Notes: generated by a model not told the origin, from the sequence alone. 64,000 bases of DNA from Siniperca chuatsi (GCF_020085105.1 NC_058055.1:19645822-19709821); one strand, 5' to 3'; shown: positions 1 to 13,600, numbered from the stretch's first letter. Made by a program: numbers and translations.

Positions 1-30
1 GACTGGACTGTTAATCTAGCCCCCCCCCAA

Positions 31-32
<2 letters not shown>

Positions 33-78
<46 letters not shown>
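33..78. repeat. (CA)n microsatellite
   Basis: An uninterrupted CA dinucleotide run of about 23 units follows a short C tract in a pdlim4 intron. Confidence 0.95.
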
Positions 79-82
<4 letters not shown>

Positions 83-194
83 AGACAAGGAAACACTTAA
101 ACACCATCTTAACACTGCTCATTGCCCACTGTCAATCACTTTCTCTAACACATTCATTACACAATTTCACCATGTTCTCTTGTCTTTCTTTCAG

Positions 195-270
195 TAGCTC
201 AGGCTTTGTCTCTCACAGACACTCACACACTCTTCAGACTCCTGGACGGGAGTCTGGAGACAAACATGCA
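195..270 (+). CDS. possible upstream pdlim4 exon (tentative)
   Basis: A 76-nt block lies between a good acceptor (CTTTCTTTCAG) and a GTTAAG donor. In the only phase that fits the exon at 962 it is open and reads ALSLTDTHTLFRLLDGSLET. This does not clearly resemble the PDLIM4 linker, so it could be chance, an alternative exon, or a lineage-specific linker exon. No other coding signal is visible in 1-961. Confidence 0.22.
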
Positions 271-961
271 GTTAAGTGTGTCAGGATTTCAACACGTCTG
301 TCAGCAGCCCTGCTCATCTCCCGGAGGTTCCAATGTTTGAATGTATCAAATGAACAGGATCCATCCTGTTAGGTTTGGGAATAACCTAATGGGTGGATGA
401 ACATGCAGAACCGTAGCGCAGCACTGCTCTGATTAAGAATTCATGCCTGTGGAATCACATGTTGAGTGTAAAGTGTACACCTCTGTTTCCCCTCTGTGCA
501 TGGATCTCTGCTGTCTCAGTAAAAGAAACATTTATAAGACATCCACTACATAGTCTTAAACTAGTTTAAACAAAAGAAATGTGTCATAGTCCTGTCTTAG
601 TTTCTTCAGCTGTGTTTCTGTCAAGGTTTCTTTTCGTCCTTTTGGTGGTCTGGCCTGGTCATCTATTCTTTTATCTTTTTGGTGAGGCTACTTCAGCTCC
701 TTTCATTCCTCCCTTGGTCAAACATCACATCATGACACCACCTGATAAAAGAAAATACCAGAAAAAAGACTAAACTAAATTACCCCAACATTAGTACAAT
801 TACTTGTTTCCTTGAGTCAGAACCTTGGATCCCTCACGGATTACTTTTTCATTGTCTTGACTGATTACTAAAGGAAAGTGATGTTTTTTGTCACCTGTCA
901 TCTAGTTATCATCAGATTGCATTGAAATAATACTGTATCCTTCCCCCCTTGTTTCCTTCAG

Positions 962-1835
962 CCCAGAGCCTCCCATACACTCCCCTGTGGGCCGTAATGG
1001 TTTCGACACACAGTCAGACGTCTACAAGATGCTGCAGGACTACGTGGAGCCTGTCTCTGAACCCAAACAGTCCGGCTCCTTCAAATACCTCCAGGAAATC
1101 CTGGAGGCTGAGGATGGAGGTAGGGATTTCTGTGTGGGTGTGTTTCTGTGAATGCTTTCGTGTGTGATGGTGGAGGAAAAAAAGCACGTGGTTCCACTGC
1201 ACCCTACATTTTTAGTGTCATGCTACTTTTCCCAGGAACAGGAAAATGACACTAACCGATATCAAGAGGCAAAGGCTAGAATTTAATTAAATAATCAGTA
1301 TGAGTTTGATTTACTTTTCACTGATGTTATGATTGGTTCTTATAAATTGTCAAATACAGAAACATATTTTAGATGATATCTCAAACAATGCTGGTTTGAT
1401 TTTGATTAAAAAAAACTTTGAGGTGATTCGTCTCACATTTTGCTGCTGCGGTGTCATGTTGACAGTATTAGACTAATTGACCTGATTGTGAAATCAAAAG
1501 ATTACAAGGCCATACTGTAGCTATAGGGCTGCAACTATTAATCTGTCAGTTGTTTTCTTAATTTCTTAATTACTCTATATATATATACACACATATATAT
1601 ACATATATATACACACATATATATATACACACATATATATGTATATGTTATATGTGTAAGGTGGAAATTTCTGAGTTAGTATTTCCTCCTAAGCAAATCC
1701 GACTTATGATTCCAGCCAAAGGAACATCTTGCTTTGCTCAGGCAGCTTCTCTCTGACTGTTTTGAGCTGCTCTGTCTTACTGGCATAGTTTTCCTTTTAT
1801 AGAAAGACACAGACAGCGAGGTTAGGGAATAGAGA

Positions 1836-1882
<47 letters not shown>

Positions 1883-4800
1883 GATAGAGGACAGAGTAGG
1901 AGAAAGATGAAGTGCTTTAAATAGCTCACACACAGATGAACAGGGGAGGGAAGTTTTGGTTAGGCAATTTACTGCAAAAACAACTTAACAAAGGACAATA
2001 AAGTGAGAAATATGGTTTTCCTGTCTGCCTTCTGACCGCTCAGCATTCCAGTTTTTGAGGAGGAGTCATGTGATGCCGACAGCAGCAGAGGAGGGCTAAT
2101 CCTAGGAACCAAAACATTCTTTTCAGGTTCCATGTTTACCACTAAAGCAGGGCAAAAGTTGTGAAAGTCGTAATTATAAGCAAAGTGTTGGTATGCTAAA
2201 TTGGAAGTAGCCAGAACTATCATTGTCTATGATTAATGATTTTCTCAACGTCAGTGAAACGTTGTTTAACTCTTATTATTATTAGTGGATTGTTACCAGC
2301 TGTGAATGAATGAATCTGCAGTGTCAAAGTCAGCATGTGTGCTCAGTAAGCTTTTCCATAGGTAAATATTGGTTTTAATGTATGTATTTTGTCATACAGT
2401 CATCTATTTGAACTCTTAATTCTCACTTAAATTAGAGAACTCTCCTCCAAACCCCCCTTACATACTGGTTTGATGGGTTTAGGATGCCAATACTAGAACA
2501 GATGTTTTTGTTAAGGAACCTAATGATGGCTAATTCTTGGTACTGATTTGAATATTTTCATGAAACACAACAACAACAACAACTTATAGCTAATGTGTCC
2601 TCCTGATATTTACTTTTAATAATATAGAAAATACCATATTTGCCCGAATAAATGATGACCCAGATGGACTTTTTTTTCATAAAAGTGAAACATAAAATAC
2701 TTCAGCAGAACATTAATCCAACATTTGTGCAGCATGTCTTCAGTCACATACTCGCACACTTTCTTGTCAAGCTCTTCTGGTCAGAATGATTTTCTCTGAC
2801 AGCATTTTTCTGACTGTCTATTTGTCTTTTTGAGGTCCTCACCACTGTGTCAGTCAGTTGCCCCATCAATTTGTGTTTCCTCTCACGCTAACCTGAGCCC
2901 AAAGTCAGTAGATAATGTATACTGGAATTATATACTGTATTGGGCAAATTAGTTTCTTTGGCCAAAACATATGAGAAACTGAGGCTTTTCTATCTGAATG
3001 GATTTATTATATTTTAGAATAAATCAATCACTGTTTTTCCCAGTTCAAGACTAAAAACTTCCCACTCTGTAATCACATCTCCGGGTCTACCTTTGATGTG
3101 AGAGCCGACAGGATAATCCACAGCACAAGGAACAACGCTGACTGCTCCTGCAGTGAGGCCTGGAGCAGAGCCAGACCATACTGTTTCCTTAATTTAGCAC
3201 TTACCATTACACTCAAAGCAATGAGAGAGAGGGAGAGCTAAAGAAAGAGACAGATGATAATGACAGACAAAGGGGGTTGGAGGGAGAGAGACACTGCTGA
3301 TGGATTAAAGAGATTTAAAGGGAACTCTTTTTGTTTGTTGTCAGTGGTCTTTCAGCTTGGGGGACTGGCAGGTTGATTGATAGGCTAAGCCCTTTGATGA
3401 AACATGGAGACACTTCAGGTTTACATTGGGATCATTTTAAAAGCTACCTGTCTCTTTGTTGATGTTTGGCGGTGTCATTTACTCTGTGTGAAATCCTGCC
3501 ACAGATGTTGCTAAAATCTGACCCTTGGCTGTTGTTTTTTTAATAGCTCAATAAAGCAGAAACAAGTCAAATTAACAACTGAACACATTTTACACTCAGG
3601 TTAAAGTCAAATAATCCTGTTTTTTAATGCATACCTTGCTGTCAGGCTTTTAAATCACCATAGTTGGTCCCCTTTTGAAGGTGAAAACCCCTGTAGAGGC
3701 CATGTTGACTTTCAGGGGCTTTTAAAGTTAAAGCAAACAAGAGTGTCAATTTACCCAGAATTCCACAGACTCTGCCATGATTGGATAGCAATGTGTATGG
3801 AAGAGGGGTGGAGTGACTGTTAAATACTGGTGTGAAGTTAGGGTGTTTGAAGCAATATAACCTAAGGTTGGTAGATAATAGAAAGTTGTACTTATTGTAC
3901 CAATATGAGGCCCTAACATGTTGAGGTATTATGTAATTATATGTCAACAAATAAGCATTTACACATGAACAGAACTGTTTCTGTATGTTTTAAAGAAATG
4001 CACACTATTGAATGTGAAGACTTGCTCTTTTGCTGATGAGATTTTATCATATCCACCTTCATGAATGAAAATTTGAGGTGAATTTAAGGGGAAGATAGAC
4101 AGGAGACAACGTGATGGGGGAGTGTTTCTTCAACAGTTGGAAAAAGAAATAAACAAAATTCCAGTGACCTCTCTGAAACCTCATCCAGTCCCCGAACTCC
4201 AAGTTGTTGTTTTTTTAAGAAAATTCTGAAAAATATCATTTTGAACTGTACCTTACATCATTTATTTCCAGAGAAGTGACTTTCCATCAGCTTACAGAGG
4301 TTATTTTTTCAGCAGCTCGTCACAACAGTGATGATAAATGATGGCCACAAAACCCAGTTTCAGTACATGGAAAGTGCTCAGGAGGGAAGCAGACTGTGTC
4401 CTTTCTCAGAATAAGACCTCGGTGTACTAAGACATCCATCAGCATCACTGCTATGCTGAGAAGGAAATGTTATACTTTCTAAGTATAACACTTGTCCAAT
4501 TATTGATTGCCTCCTGGATTATAACATGTAAACTTGGAATGCTCACATACAGTAATATTTGTTACTTTTAGCTAACTTTGCCTCAAAAAGTATATGGAAA
4601 GTTAAATAGATCTATCCCAATGGACCAAGTTGGATTTCATTTGAACAATGTGATTAGAATTGTCTGTAGTCGTGACCACAACTCAGATAGGTAAAAGGAT
4701 GTAGATAAACATTACATCAGTCAAGTCATGTCCCCCTTCAAACACACTGCAGAGTAATTCAATTTGGGAAAAGTAGAGGGAGCATTCCAGTCAGATTGTT

Positions 4801-7800
4801 ATTCCACAGGGATCAAGACAGAGCTGAAAAGATACAAGATTTAAAGCCCTAGCAAGATTTCCAGTCCAGTGGGGTTAAACATGTGATTCCAGTGGTGAGG
4901 GGCTTAACCCTTTGACTGTCTGTTGGCACAGGAGAATTGTTCTTTTGACAGCAATATGGCTCAGTTTTACTTCATAGTAATTCATTATTCGATTATCAAA
5001 TTTGTCAGAGATTAATTTTCTGTTAGTCAGCACTTTCTACCATGTTTTCCAATATTTTTCTTTCTCTCACGATAATGTTTTTTCCTCTCTGACTGCATGT
5101 GTGGCACCAGAGATTGAAAATGTGTCTGTCCTAGACATTTCAGCTATCCTTGCGCCCATTTTATTAATTATCTTTCTTGTTATATAGTCTTGATAGAAGT
5201 ATGTGCAGCATGGTCAGGAACAATTTTCTTTGATTTCCTTGAGAAGTCGATATAATATCCCACAATAGCTGTCTAAAATTATATTATTACAGCTGTTTAT
5301 TTATCTTTCAACATTGTGATTCCCTTTGCCTTAAATTCCCAGAGGTTTCGCATTCAGCACTTGACAGGTTTGAGTTAGTATGAGGGCTAACATGGGTGTG
5401 TGACTGTTTTACAGTGTGTCTGGTTGATATTAGTCACAGTGTAAGAAACACATTGTGCCGTGAATGTTGCATGGGATGAGATATGTGTTGTAATGGGCCA
5501 ACTTGTCACTGTCTGTCAAATAAAATATGGTGTCTGTCTGCATTTGGCAACAAAATATACGGGGCCTAAGTAGTCTGGCTATTTAAAAATGTGGAAGCAA
5601 GACTAAACAAGCACTCATTCATTCTGCTTTTTGTATCTATTTCTGACTGTGGTCTAAAGACTTTTATTAGTCAAACTTCCCCTCTGTGAGAAAGTCACAG
5701 GAGTGCTGCACATAAAAGGCTTTCCATTAGAGTGTGTCATTAGGTAATATAGATATTAATCCCAGAAATAACATACCCAGCTAATGTCTGCTCTTAAACA
5801 CACCATGGAGCAGTCAGATGCTAACTGTTACTGAGGGATAGAAAGTGCTTTGAGTCAGGTGCCAGATGCGAGGTAATTAGACTGTGGTTAGTGGCAGTGA
5901 TAGGTGGCCTGTTGGCCTGAATAGCCTCTGCTAGCACATCGTCAGTAAAGGGAAGTCTTATATTGCTGTTCACAGCTGTGCCCCACTGATCTACCCTAGT
6001 GCACTTAACAAGTGCCACTGGAGTGGCTCCAGATAGCCAATATTAAGTTTGCCCCTTTCATGCATTCCAGTCAAGCGTAACTAAACACTTGATGGTTGGA
6101 GTTGACTCGCTCTTAATAAAAAAATGCCATCCTTGAGAAGGCAGCAACCCCTGTCTACCACCAGAATTACCAGCATCAGTTGTTTATGTGTTAATTTAAA
6201 AAATAGCCTTTGTTGGTGGAATTGTAACAACATAAATGATCAATATATACTTAATCAACTGTTGTAGCTGATTGAGTTGGTGTCTTCCAGTAAATGTTTT
6301 TCTCGTGTAGTTACAAAAAGCTTTATTCTCCACCATTTCTTTTGGCTAAAAAATGAGAGAGGTATCTATGACGCCATATTTGGGCCATTGTAAGTAAAAA
6401 AATAATAATTACTGAGCCAGGGGAGGGGGTAATATTCAGAGAAAAAACTTTCTGAGATTAAAGTTGTAAAATTACGAGAAAAAAAACTCAGAAAAATATT
6501 GGGAGGTGTTGTCAAGGAACCACATTGCTTCTCTGGTTGGATTAACCTCATCAGACGTGTATTGCCGTGTACTCTGCCCGCAGTGGATGAGTGAATCAAA
6601 TTATACTTTGCAATCAGATTTAGCAATAAGGAAATACTTGTGATTATAGCTCAGAATCAACATATTGTCATAAGCATCTGGACTTTGAAGAGACATGCAA
6701 GTTAGTATCAAGTTTGTGTGTGTGTGTGCTAGTCAGAGAGTCATAACATCACCAACACTAATTGAGTGAGTAAACAGTTAAAATCTACATCCCACATGCA
6801 CATGCACTCAAACATAATTAATTTTCTAAACACTTCCATCTTCATGGTCACTGCCAAATGAAAACTCACTCAAATAGGTTGGAGACTTGATTTTCTGAGT
6901 TTTTTTCTCGCAAATTTATGACTTTTTAATATCAGAATATTCAAGTTTTTTTCTCATAAATAAACCACTTTTATCTCAGAGAATATCTGAGTTTTTTTCT
7001 CGTAAATTTCCGACATTAATCTTGGAAATTCTGAGTTTTTTCTCGAACTATTACCCCCCCTCCCCCGGCTCCGTAATTGAATTGTTTTTTTTTACCTACA
7101 ATGTCCCTAATATGCCGGTGTAGATATCTGTGTTGAATTTGAAAGAAAATTTTCTTGAGGTGTTGTCATTTACATTAAACAAAGATGATGCATGTAACTG
7201 TTCTTGCCATTAAAATTAATGTCATCACAACTCCCCTTGTGTCGTTCACCGATATCATGTGATTGTAGCATATTGGTGTGATGGTTAATGCTTGACTCTG
7301 TGTCATGGGATATTTTCCCTGCCGGTTGTCTAGCCAGGTTGACTGATGAATTCCTTCTAGGAAATGCCACAACAGACTCTTGAATGGAGCACACAGGAAG
7401 GAGAGAGAGACACAGAGAGGCCAAAGACAGGGGAAGGCGTACGAGAGAGAAAGAGAAAATTCAGTGACTGTGATCTAAAGGATGAGTGAAAGCAAAGGAA
7501 ATAGGTTGAGGACAGGGAGTAACTTCTTATTAGTTAACACAGAAATTTTATTCAGTGGCTAAAACAACACTTGAATACACTACGCATAGCAATTTCACAT
7601 CAATGGATCATTACCACATACACTTTGAGAGCACCATAACGATTGATGGCCTACAGTACTTTACCCTCTACAGTGGATTTTACATTGCGTGCCACTGGGT
7701 TGTATAATCTGAAAGCGAAAGCGTAAATCTCTTCAAAATAACCATATGTAAACAAACACAATGGAGAAGCTGAGGAAGAGGACGAGTGGCAGCATCCTGT

Positions 7801-10800
7801 TTGTGAAAGCAAGCAGCAAGGTTAATGAGAAATGGGATCTTAACTTACCATCTGACTTGAGTATGATACAGCATTAAAAGCAAAACTTGTGTGAACCAGG
7901 TTATTGTATTGCCCCAAGTGGTTCATAGGACATTGTTGAATGATTTCTCTGTGGCTGCTAGGGTGTTTCTAGATAGTTGGTGCTTGGTATGGTTGTGAGA
8001 ACACAATAGAGAACATAATAGATTTATCACAAATCATATGAAGACTATGTGATTGATGAGCTGCACCTTTTGACATAGTGTGTATGTTGTGCCCAAACTT
8101 GGAAAAGTAATCTTTAAAAAAACAACGGCAGACAACTACCAATAATATGCAAGATAATAGTAGTGCGTGTTTCCCAGCGAGTGCACTAGTTAGTCTGTAA
8201 CCATACCTTACATGGATACCTGTATCATACCCTTATGCCAGCAGGGTAACACACATCTGTGACAAAGGCCAGAAAAAGTGAGAAATAGCTCAGTGGAAAC
8301 TGACCCCTGGTGCCTCCTTTGAGGGTAGTGTGGGAAATATTAATCCATCTTTGTATCACTTACCAGCCTACTACAGACCTGACAACCACAGTGCTCTAGT
8401 CTTACTACCTGGAATTCAAAGGGAATTTCCTGCAGTGTGCAAACACAAAGATGCACAAATACACACTCTCAGGAACCTGTATGGCTTTTTCCCTTGAATT
8501 ACCAGATAGGCACTACCTGGAGCCAGTGGTGCTAGAACATATACACAAACACACACCCACACATGTTTATATATAAACAGTGTTACCTGGGTTACCAGAG
8601 GCCCACATAGGAGATGTCAATATTATATCAGTGCCTAGGATTCTGGGAGCATGTTGCACATTTATAGTATGCATGCGTATTTGTAAGGTCTGGCACGTGA
8701 ATGGTTTATGGTGTAGTTTCCAAACTTCCTATATTTATTCTGTGGTTATTTTGTTATTTCTAGGTGTGTCCCCAACAGAGAGAATGAGAAACTTAAAGTC
8801 TCCAGTCAGGTCTCCAATCTCCAAACTGGGAAGCCCCATCCCCAGCCCCATGCCTGTTCTTCAGAAGCTACCCCAGTGCACACGCTGCTGTAATGGCATT
8901 GTGTAAGTATTGGTTTATTTTTTAAGTAAATACTAAAAAGTGGACTGTATAACATCATAGAATATCTCAAAGAATAAGTAAGTAAATGTGTCTTATTGGT
9001 CAGATTTAAACATAAAATATTTAAAAGTTTCATTTTGCTTTTCATTTCAACACTAAGGTATAACAATATTTTTTTGATTTAAGGTATTAAGTACCACAGC
9101 ATAAAACATAATGGTGTGGTTACTGTGATCTACAATTACAGACCACTGAAGATACAGAAAATATGAATGATTTATTCTCAGATTTGCTGTTAAAACTATT
9201 TTAATGGCCATCTGGAAATTATATATCTCTGTCTGGTTTTATCACTCCGCCTGTGGTCATAAAGTTGAATGCTGAACTATGTGAGGTGAGTGAAGATTCT
9301 TCCCTTACTCCGAAACAAAGAGGTTAACTCGCGCAGGTCGACCTGCACCAACAGGCCTTTCACAAGTACTCTGAAAAAATCTTTTCCCATTTATCATTTT
9401 AATGATTAAACCAAGCCATCCTCCACACCCTTTCCCACGCACATGTTACAAACTTACACTAAACATTAAGCTTGAGCTCATGCACACACACCTTTCTGCC
9501 AAAGTAACCACATGCACCGGTAATCCCCCCTCTATAAAAGCAGCTGCAGGTAAGCAGTGATGTCATCGGCTTACTTTACTTGTTAACAAGAGTGCATTGT
9601 AGGCGCTTACAGGGCACAATAAGGCTGTTATGACCTGGGAGCATTTTACAGCTTTTTATATAAATATAGAGCACTGTGTCAAGAGTTTATCCTGCAAGTC
9701 GTGTGGTTAGATGGGAAAGCGGTTAAAAGAAAATGAAGCAGGCTTATGACTGAATGGTCGCTGGCCCGAATCCCCAGTCCAGAAAGGAAAATCTTATTGG
9801 GAACAGTGAATGAACAACGCCCTTAACAACTGCCATCACTGTGTGACTGAGTGAAGTAGTGAACTTCCAAATGCACCAGTGTTGATCACTAGCCAACTAG
9901 CAGAATAAAAATATACTATTCAGCTCCCAGGTGTGTACAGTATGAATGTCTAACCTTCCCTTCACCTGAAACTCTTCTCATGATGTGTTCTTAGAAATCC
10001 TCCCAGAAATATGACATATGATGAAATATATATTGAAATGCTTTCACAGTTACAGTCGCTATAAAGTATGATAACTGCTGATTTGCATAGATAATGTAAA
10101 GTTCACTAAACAACTGTGAGTCAGTCATGAGCAATTAATCATCACTTACTTCCTTTTAAAGTGTTCTGCTTAATGCTTCTTCCTCTGCGATCATAGCACC
10201 TCCATAAAAACTGCTTGCAGTTATCCTTTTAAGGCACTCTGCATTTTGCTGTTTCCTTTTTATTGCATCATTTTCCTATCATGCTTTTATCATTTCATCC
10301 TTCTCAGTAGTGTAACCTCATGGTGTTCCATTGTAAGGCTGGTATCAACCACCCTTCTTTAATGCATACAGGAAAAATGTCCACTATCTTTGTTCCAGTT
10401 TTCCCTTACACACCATATATTTGCCTGTGTTTTTCCTGTTCACTATAAATAAAAATATAATTCAGACTCAGGGGCCAGGAGAAAACATACCAAAAAGAAA
10501 CCACAAGATAAATAAGAAGAAATAGAAATACCAAAAATCTGTCAGCACTAAACACGATCTGTTTCAATAAGAAAGGTATTAAGGACAGGAAAACTATCAC
10601 TATTATGAGTAATAAAGGGATTAATCAAAACCCTGATATGGCTTAAATGCGACTAAAAGCAAAACTATCATACAGTTGTCAAAAAAGATAGCTTAGCATC
10701 ACTTAAACCTTTGACATTTCTGTAACATTCATGGCTACACTGTATAATAGATATCTATAGCAACATAAACAAAAACAACAATATATAAAACTACTTCTGT

Positions 10801-11399
10801 ACTTACTATACATACATCTATGGAAAATAATGATTGAAAAAGGGTTATACAGCACATGGAGCAACATTTTAAGGCACAAGGTGTCGTCTGCCGTTTTGAT
10901 TGGCAGTGTTACGATTCAATTAAATGCTGGGTCTTTAGCTCATGATCAACGCCAAGCAAAACTCTTTAGGCTAAGTAGGCAGTGTCTAGGATCAAAGGGG
11001 AAAGGCTAAAAACATGTAGAAAAATACTGGAGCGACCTACACTAACACCAAACCAGTCTGTTTCATGTATCTCCCTTTCATTTCCTGGATTGGTTTTTGT
11101 TTTGCAATAATGCTCTGCTGCATCTCCATGATTTCTAAATTTGTTAAAGCCTTCATAAGCCTAACACTCTGTCTCCCTTCATCTCTCCATTCAGTGGCAC
11201 TATCGTAAAGGCCAGGGACAAGCTCTACCACCCCGAGTGCTTTATGTGCGATGACTGCGGCATCAACCTCAAGCAGAAAGGCTACTTCTTCATCGAGGAC
11301 AATCTGTACTGCGAGACCCACGCCAAGCTACGCGTCCAGCCCCCAGAGGGCTACGATGTTGTTGCCGTTTACCCCAACTCCAAGGTGGAGCTAGTCTGA
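962..11399 (+). CDS. pdlim4: PDZ and LIM domain protein 4 (3' half, three coding exons)
   Basis: Three exons splice in frame: 962-1119, 8764-8902 and 11195-11399 (TGA at 11397-11399). All junctions are AG/GT and phases agree (1 nt then 2 nt; 2 nt then 1 nt). Exon 1 gives the linker with DVYKMLQDY and [20 protein letters not shown]. Exon 2 gives a Ser/Pro linker and the first LIM zinc pair (CTRC). Exon 3 gives the rest of the LIM domain (HPEC, CDDC, CETH) and the C-terminus ending PNSKVELV. From family knowledge, PDLIM4 (RIL) ends YPNAKVELV and has [12 protein letters not shown], which separates it from PDLIM1 and PDLIM3. PDLIM4 is an actin/alpha-actinin adaptor of stress fibres; its N-terminal PDZ domain lies outside the window to the left. 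Introns are 7.6 and 2.3 kb. The paralogue choice is firm but rests on remembered family sequences. Confidence 0.93.
1577..1652. repeat. AT-rich (AT/AC)n compound microsatellite
   Basis: Alternating ATATAT and ACACAC blocks sit in the first pdlim4 intron of this window. Confidence 0.85.
1838..1882. repeat. (GA)n microsatellite
   Basis: A GA dinucleotide run of about 20 units. The minus-strand Ser-Leu open frame over it is an artefact of the repeat. Confidence 0.95.
6364..7123. mobile_element. non-autonomous DNA transposon with long terminal inverted repeats
   Basis: The left end (about 6364-6500) and right end (about 6960-7123) are imperfect reverse complements over more than 120 bp. Shared blocks are the GCCATATTTGGG / CCTAATATGCCGG ends, a GGGGAGGGGG tract, and several GAGTTTTTTTCTCG-type motifs. 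No transposase frame is present. It lies in the intron between the first two pdlim4 exons seen here. The family is not recognised. Confidence 0.65.
8764..8902 (+). CDS. pdlim4: pdlim4 penultimate exon: Ser/Pro linker and start of LIM domain
   Basis: The exon starts after a TTTCTAG acceptor and ends at GTAAGT. It encodes [17 protein letters not shown], a basic Ser/Pro linker, followed by [12 protein letters not shown], which holds the first two zinc-binding cysteines of the single C-terminal LIM domain. An open frame runs into the intron on both sides, so ORF length alone overstates the coding part. Confidence 0.9.
9695..9960 (+). mobile_element. tRNA-derived SINE (degraded)
   Basis: An A-box-like TGGTTAGATGGG (about 9704) and a B-box-like GGCCCGAATCC (about 9765) are spaced as in a tRNA-derived pol III promoter. 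They are followed by a body with CAGTCCAGAAAGGAAAATCT and TGTGTGACTGAGTGAAGTAGTG typical of fish SINEs. It lies in the last pdlim4 intron. Ends are approximate and no target duplication was identified. Confidence 0.55.
11195..11399 (+). CDS. pdlim4: pdlim4 last coding exon: LIM domain and C-terminus
   Basis: The acceptor is a pyrimidine-rich TTCAG at 11190-11194. The translation begins [18 protein letters not shown], carries the remaining LIM zinc ligands (H, C, C, C, C, H) and ends in KVELV. The six C-terminal ligands are all present, so the zinc fingers look functional. G+C is clearly higher than in the surrounding AT-rich DNA, as expected for a conserved exon. Confidence 0.93.
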
Positions 11400-13600
11400 G
11401 ACGGAGATGGAGCTGGCTCTACTGTAATATAACTGGGAAACTAAAATGTGGGAGAATGGGGCTACTGAGTATCCTAGCTTACATTTATCAGGCTCTGTCA
11501 AGCAGGAACGCCGATCTTGGATCAGTTTTGCCTTTGGGAGAGTCCTATGAAATTTGTGTTTCAGTGATCTAAGATCAGCATTTCTACACTGACAAACTTT
11601 GATAAATCCTGTGTATATTGAGCATATTGTTGACAGAATAGGTCTTGGATCTGATGAACATACCAAAACTCAAACCCATTAAAAAGCTGACATTGTATGC
11701 TATGTCCCACCCAACCTGACAGCCCTCATATCTCAATCAGTGTGTTTACATTGAATTCTAGATCCAAGAAGATTATCAAACCAGTTAAGGTCATATTCAC
11801 ATAAAGGTGTTCATATGCACATTCATATCCACATCAAGAAACCAACAGCCAAGAAACAAGACATGCACAAATGGCAAAATCTGGCAGAAAATAGAATTAG
11901 ATGTTTATGCAGTCTGAAATTACTACTGTACAGCAGTATACTCCAGCTACCTGCTTTTCTAACAATCAGCACTTGCGTTTATCTTGTTTTGCAAAGTCAT
12001 TCAAGGTATAAAGATGTTTTGTTTAAGCTTTGGTTAAGGGGTTTAAAAGGTTTATGTGTCTTTTTAACTATGTTACAGTTACACATTATACTCCTGTTGC
12101 AGATGGACTTTTGCATTTTTTCATTTACATCTATGCAGTTTACTTTTCAGACTTTCTGTGTTACAAAACCGGGGAACATCTTTGTTTGATGGTCACTTTT
12201 TCTGCTCACCTTTCATTTATGTGAAACAATAAGCAATAATTCATTATAAGCAGATCTCTAACAAGTATAATTGTGAGTGTCTGGAATGTGTGTCAGTATG
12301 CTTTGGTGAATGGGTTTACCGAACTATAACCTATAGTAAATGCCTCCATATGCAGCTATCCAAGCCCCACCTTCTGAAATGTAAACAAAACCCTTCAGGT
12401 GACATCCTCAGAGTTCTGTGAGGAACTGTAGAACTTAATGAGAATCAGTTTAAAGAATTTCTTCCAGCTGTGATCACAACATCCTCAATTTAGAAACAAC
12501 AAATTGCAAGAAATGAGACTTTAATGATGAAGTAACTTAGCCCAATGCATGCAATGATGACATTTTGAACAGCCGTGATACACATTCACAGAAGATTGTA
12601 ACTGAAGTACTCCCAAGCACCTGACTGAGAGAGGAATTTCAACTCTCACTCATGTTCACACCAAGGAATTCCAGTTCATAAAAACAAGAGCACAGAGTTC
12701 AGTCGGTCTGTTTACTAAAAACACCAATATGCTCTCAGCCTCTTATGACAACTTTTAAAAAAGGTCATGTGCATGTGAGACAGGAGACACGGACCACAGA
12801 AAACTGTTAGAAACTGGTAAACTGGGACTCCGCAGCCTACAACATGTGGGAGTAATATTCACTTTGTTTAGTTTTTTGGACCCACAACATAGATACATTA
12901 CAGTTTCTCTTTTGAAGAGAGAAAAAGACAGAAGTTGGAAGTATGTATAGTTGTATTCCCTTCCTACTATGAACTCAAATTTTTGGCCACAGCCAAGTCC
13001 ATGAAGCAAATTAAATATACTTCTACATTTCCTCTGAGAGAGGGGCAACAGAAAGGGAGGCTGAGAAGATGAGAAAGAGAAATGAGAAGTCTGCATGTAT
13101 TTTCTTAACAGAAATTCTTTCTGAAAGAAGAAAGAAATGTGTTATGACTGCAATATGTGGCCATTAGTCTTGGCTTATTGTGAATAGTGAAGTAAACTGG
13201 GTGGAAAGGAGTGATCTAATTCATAATTTTATAAATACTTATAACAAAACAACTTTTTTCATTTGAAACGAGAATGAGAAAATCTTTTTTTTTTCTTCTA
13301 GATATCAACAGTGATGTGTAGTTGCTGGTATGCCATCTATACTAGTTATCTTGTAAATTATGTGAAAATTATATTGCTACCGCATTGTTTCTTTAGTATT
13401 GTACATATTTGTTTTATCGTGATTCAGCATACAGTATATAACATGTCGCTCACGTGTCTTTGCATACCCAGTGTCTTTAAATGATTTCTTTGACACAAAT
13501 CTTCTTCTTGTGTTTAACTTATTGTTCTACCAACACATGTTTTGTGTATTTGCTTTTTTTTCTAGGATCTAAATAAAATGATAATTGCAGTACCACGACA
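11400..13600 (+). other. pdlim4: pdlim4 3' UTR
   Basis: AT-rich DNA follows the stop with no further exon. A canonical AATAAA lies at 13572-13577 and is a credible poly(A) signal, giving a 3' UTR of about 2.2 kb. Open frames here (for example 11815-12189) have no recognisable protein and are treated as chance. The exact cleavage site was not determined. Confidence 0.5.

Larger units (their letters stand above)
1120..8763 (+). other. pdlim4: pdlim4 intron
   Basis: This is the 7.6-kb intron from GTAGGG at 1120 to the CTAG acceptor ending at 8763. It contains the microsatellites and the long-TIR element listed separately. A possible degraded MITE sits at about 2630-2945, with loosely inverted TATTTGCCC / GGGCAAATTA ends. 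No other coding exon with family similarity was seen. Confidence 0.8.

Noticed and set aside
9700..9775. Functional tRNA gene
   Set aside because: A- and B-box-like motifs exist, but there is no cloverleaf and a SINE body follows, so it was called a SINE.
11815..12189. 124-aa frame downstream of pdlim4
   Set aside because: It lies in the 3' UTR, has no recognisable domain and no good start context.
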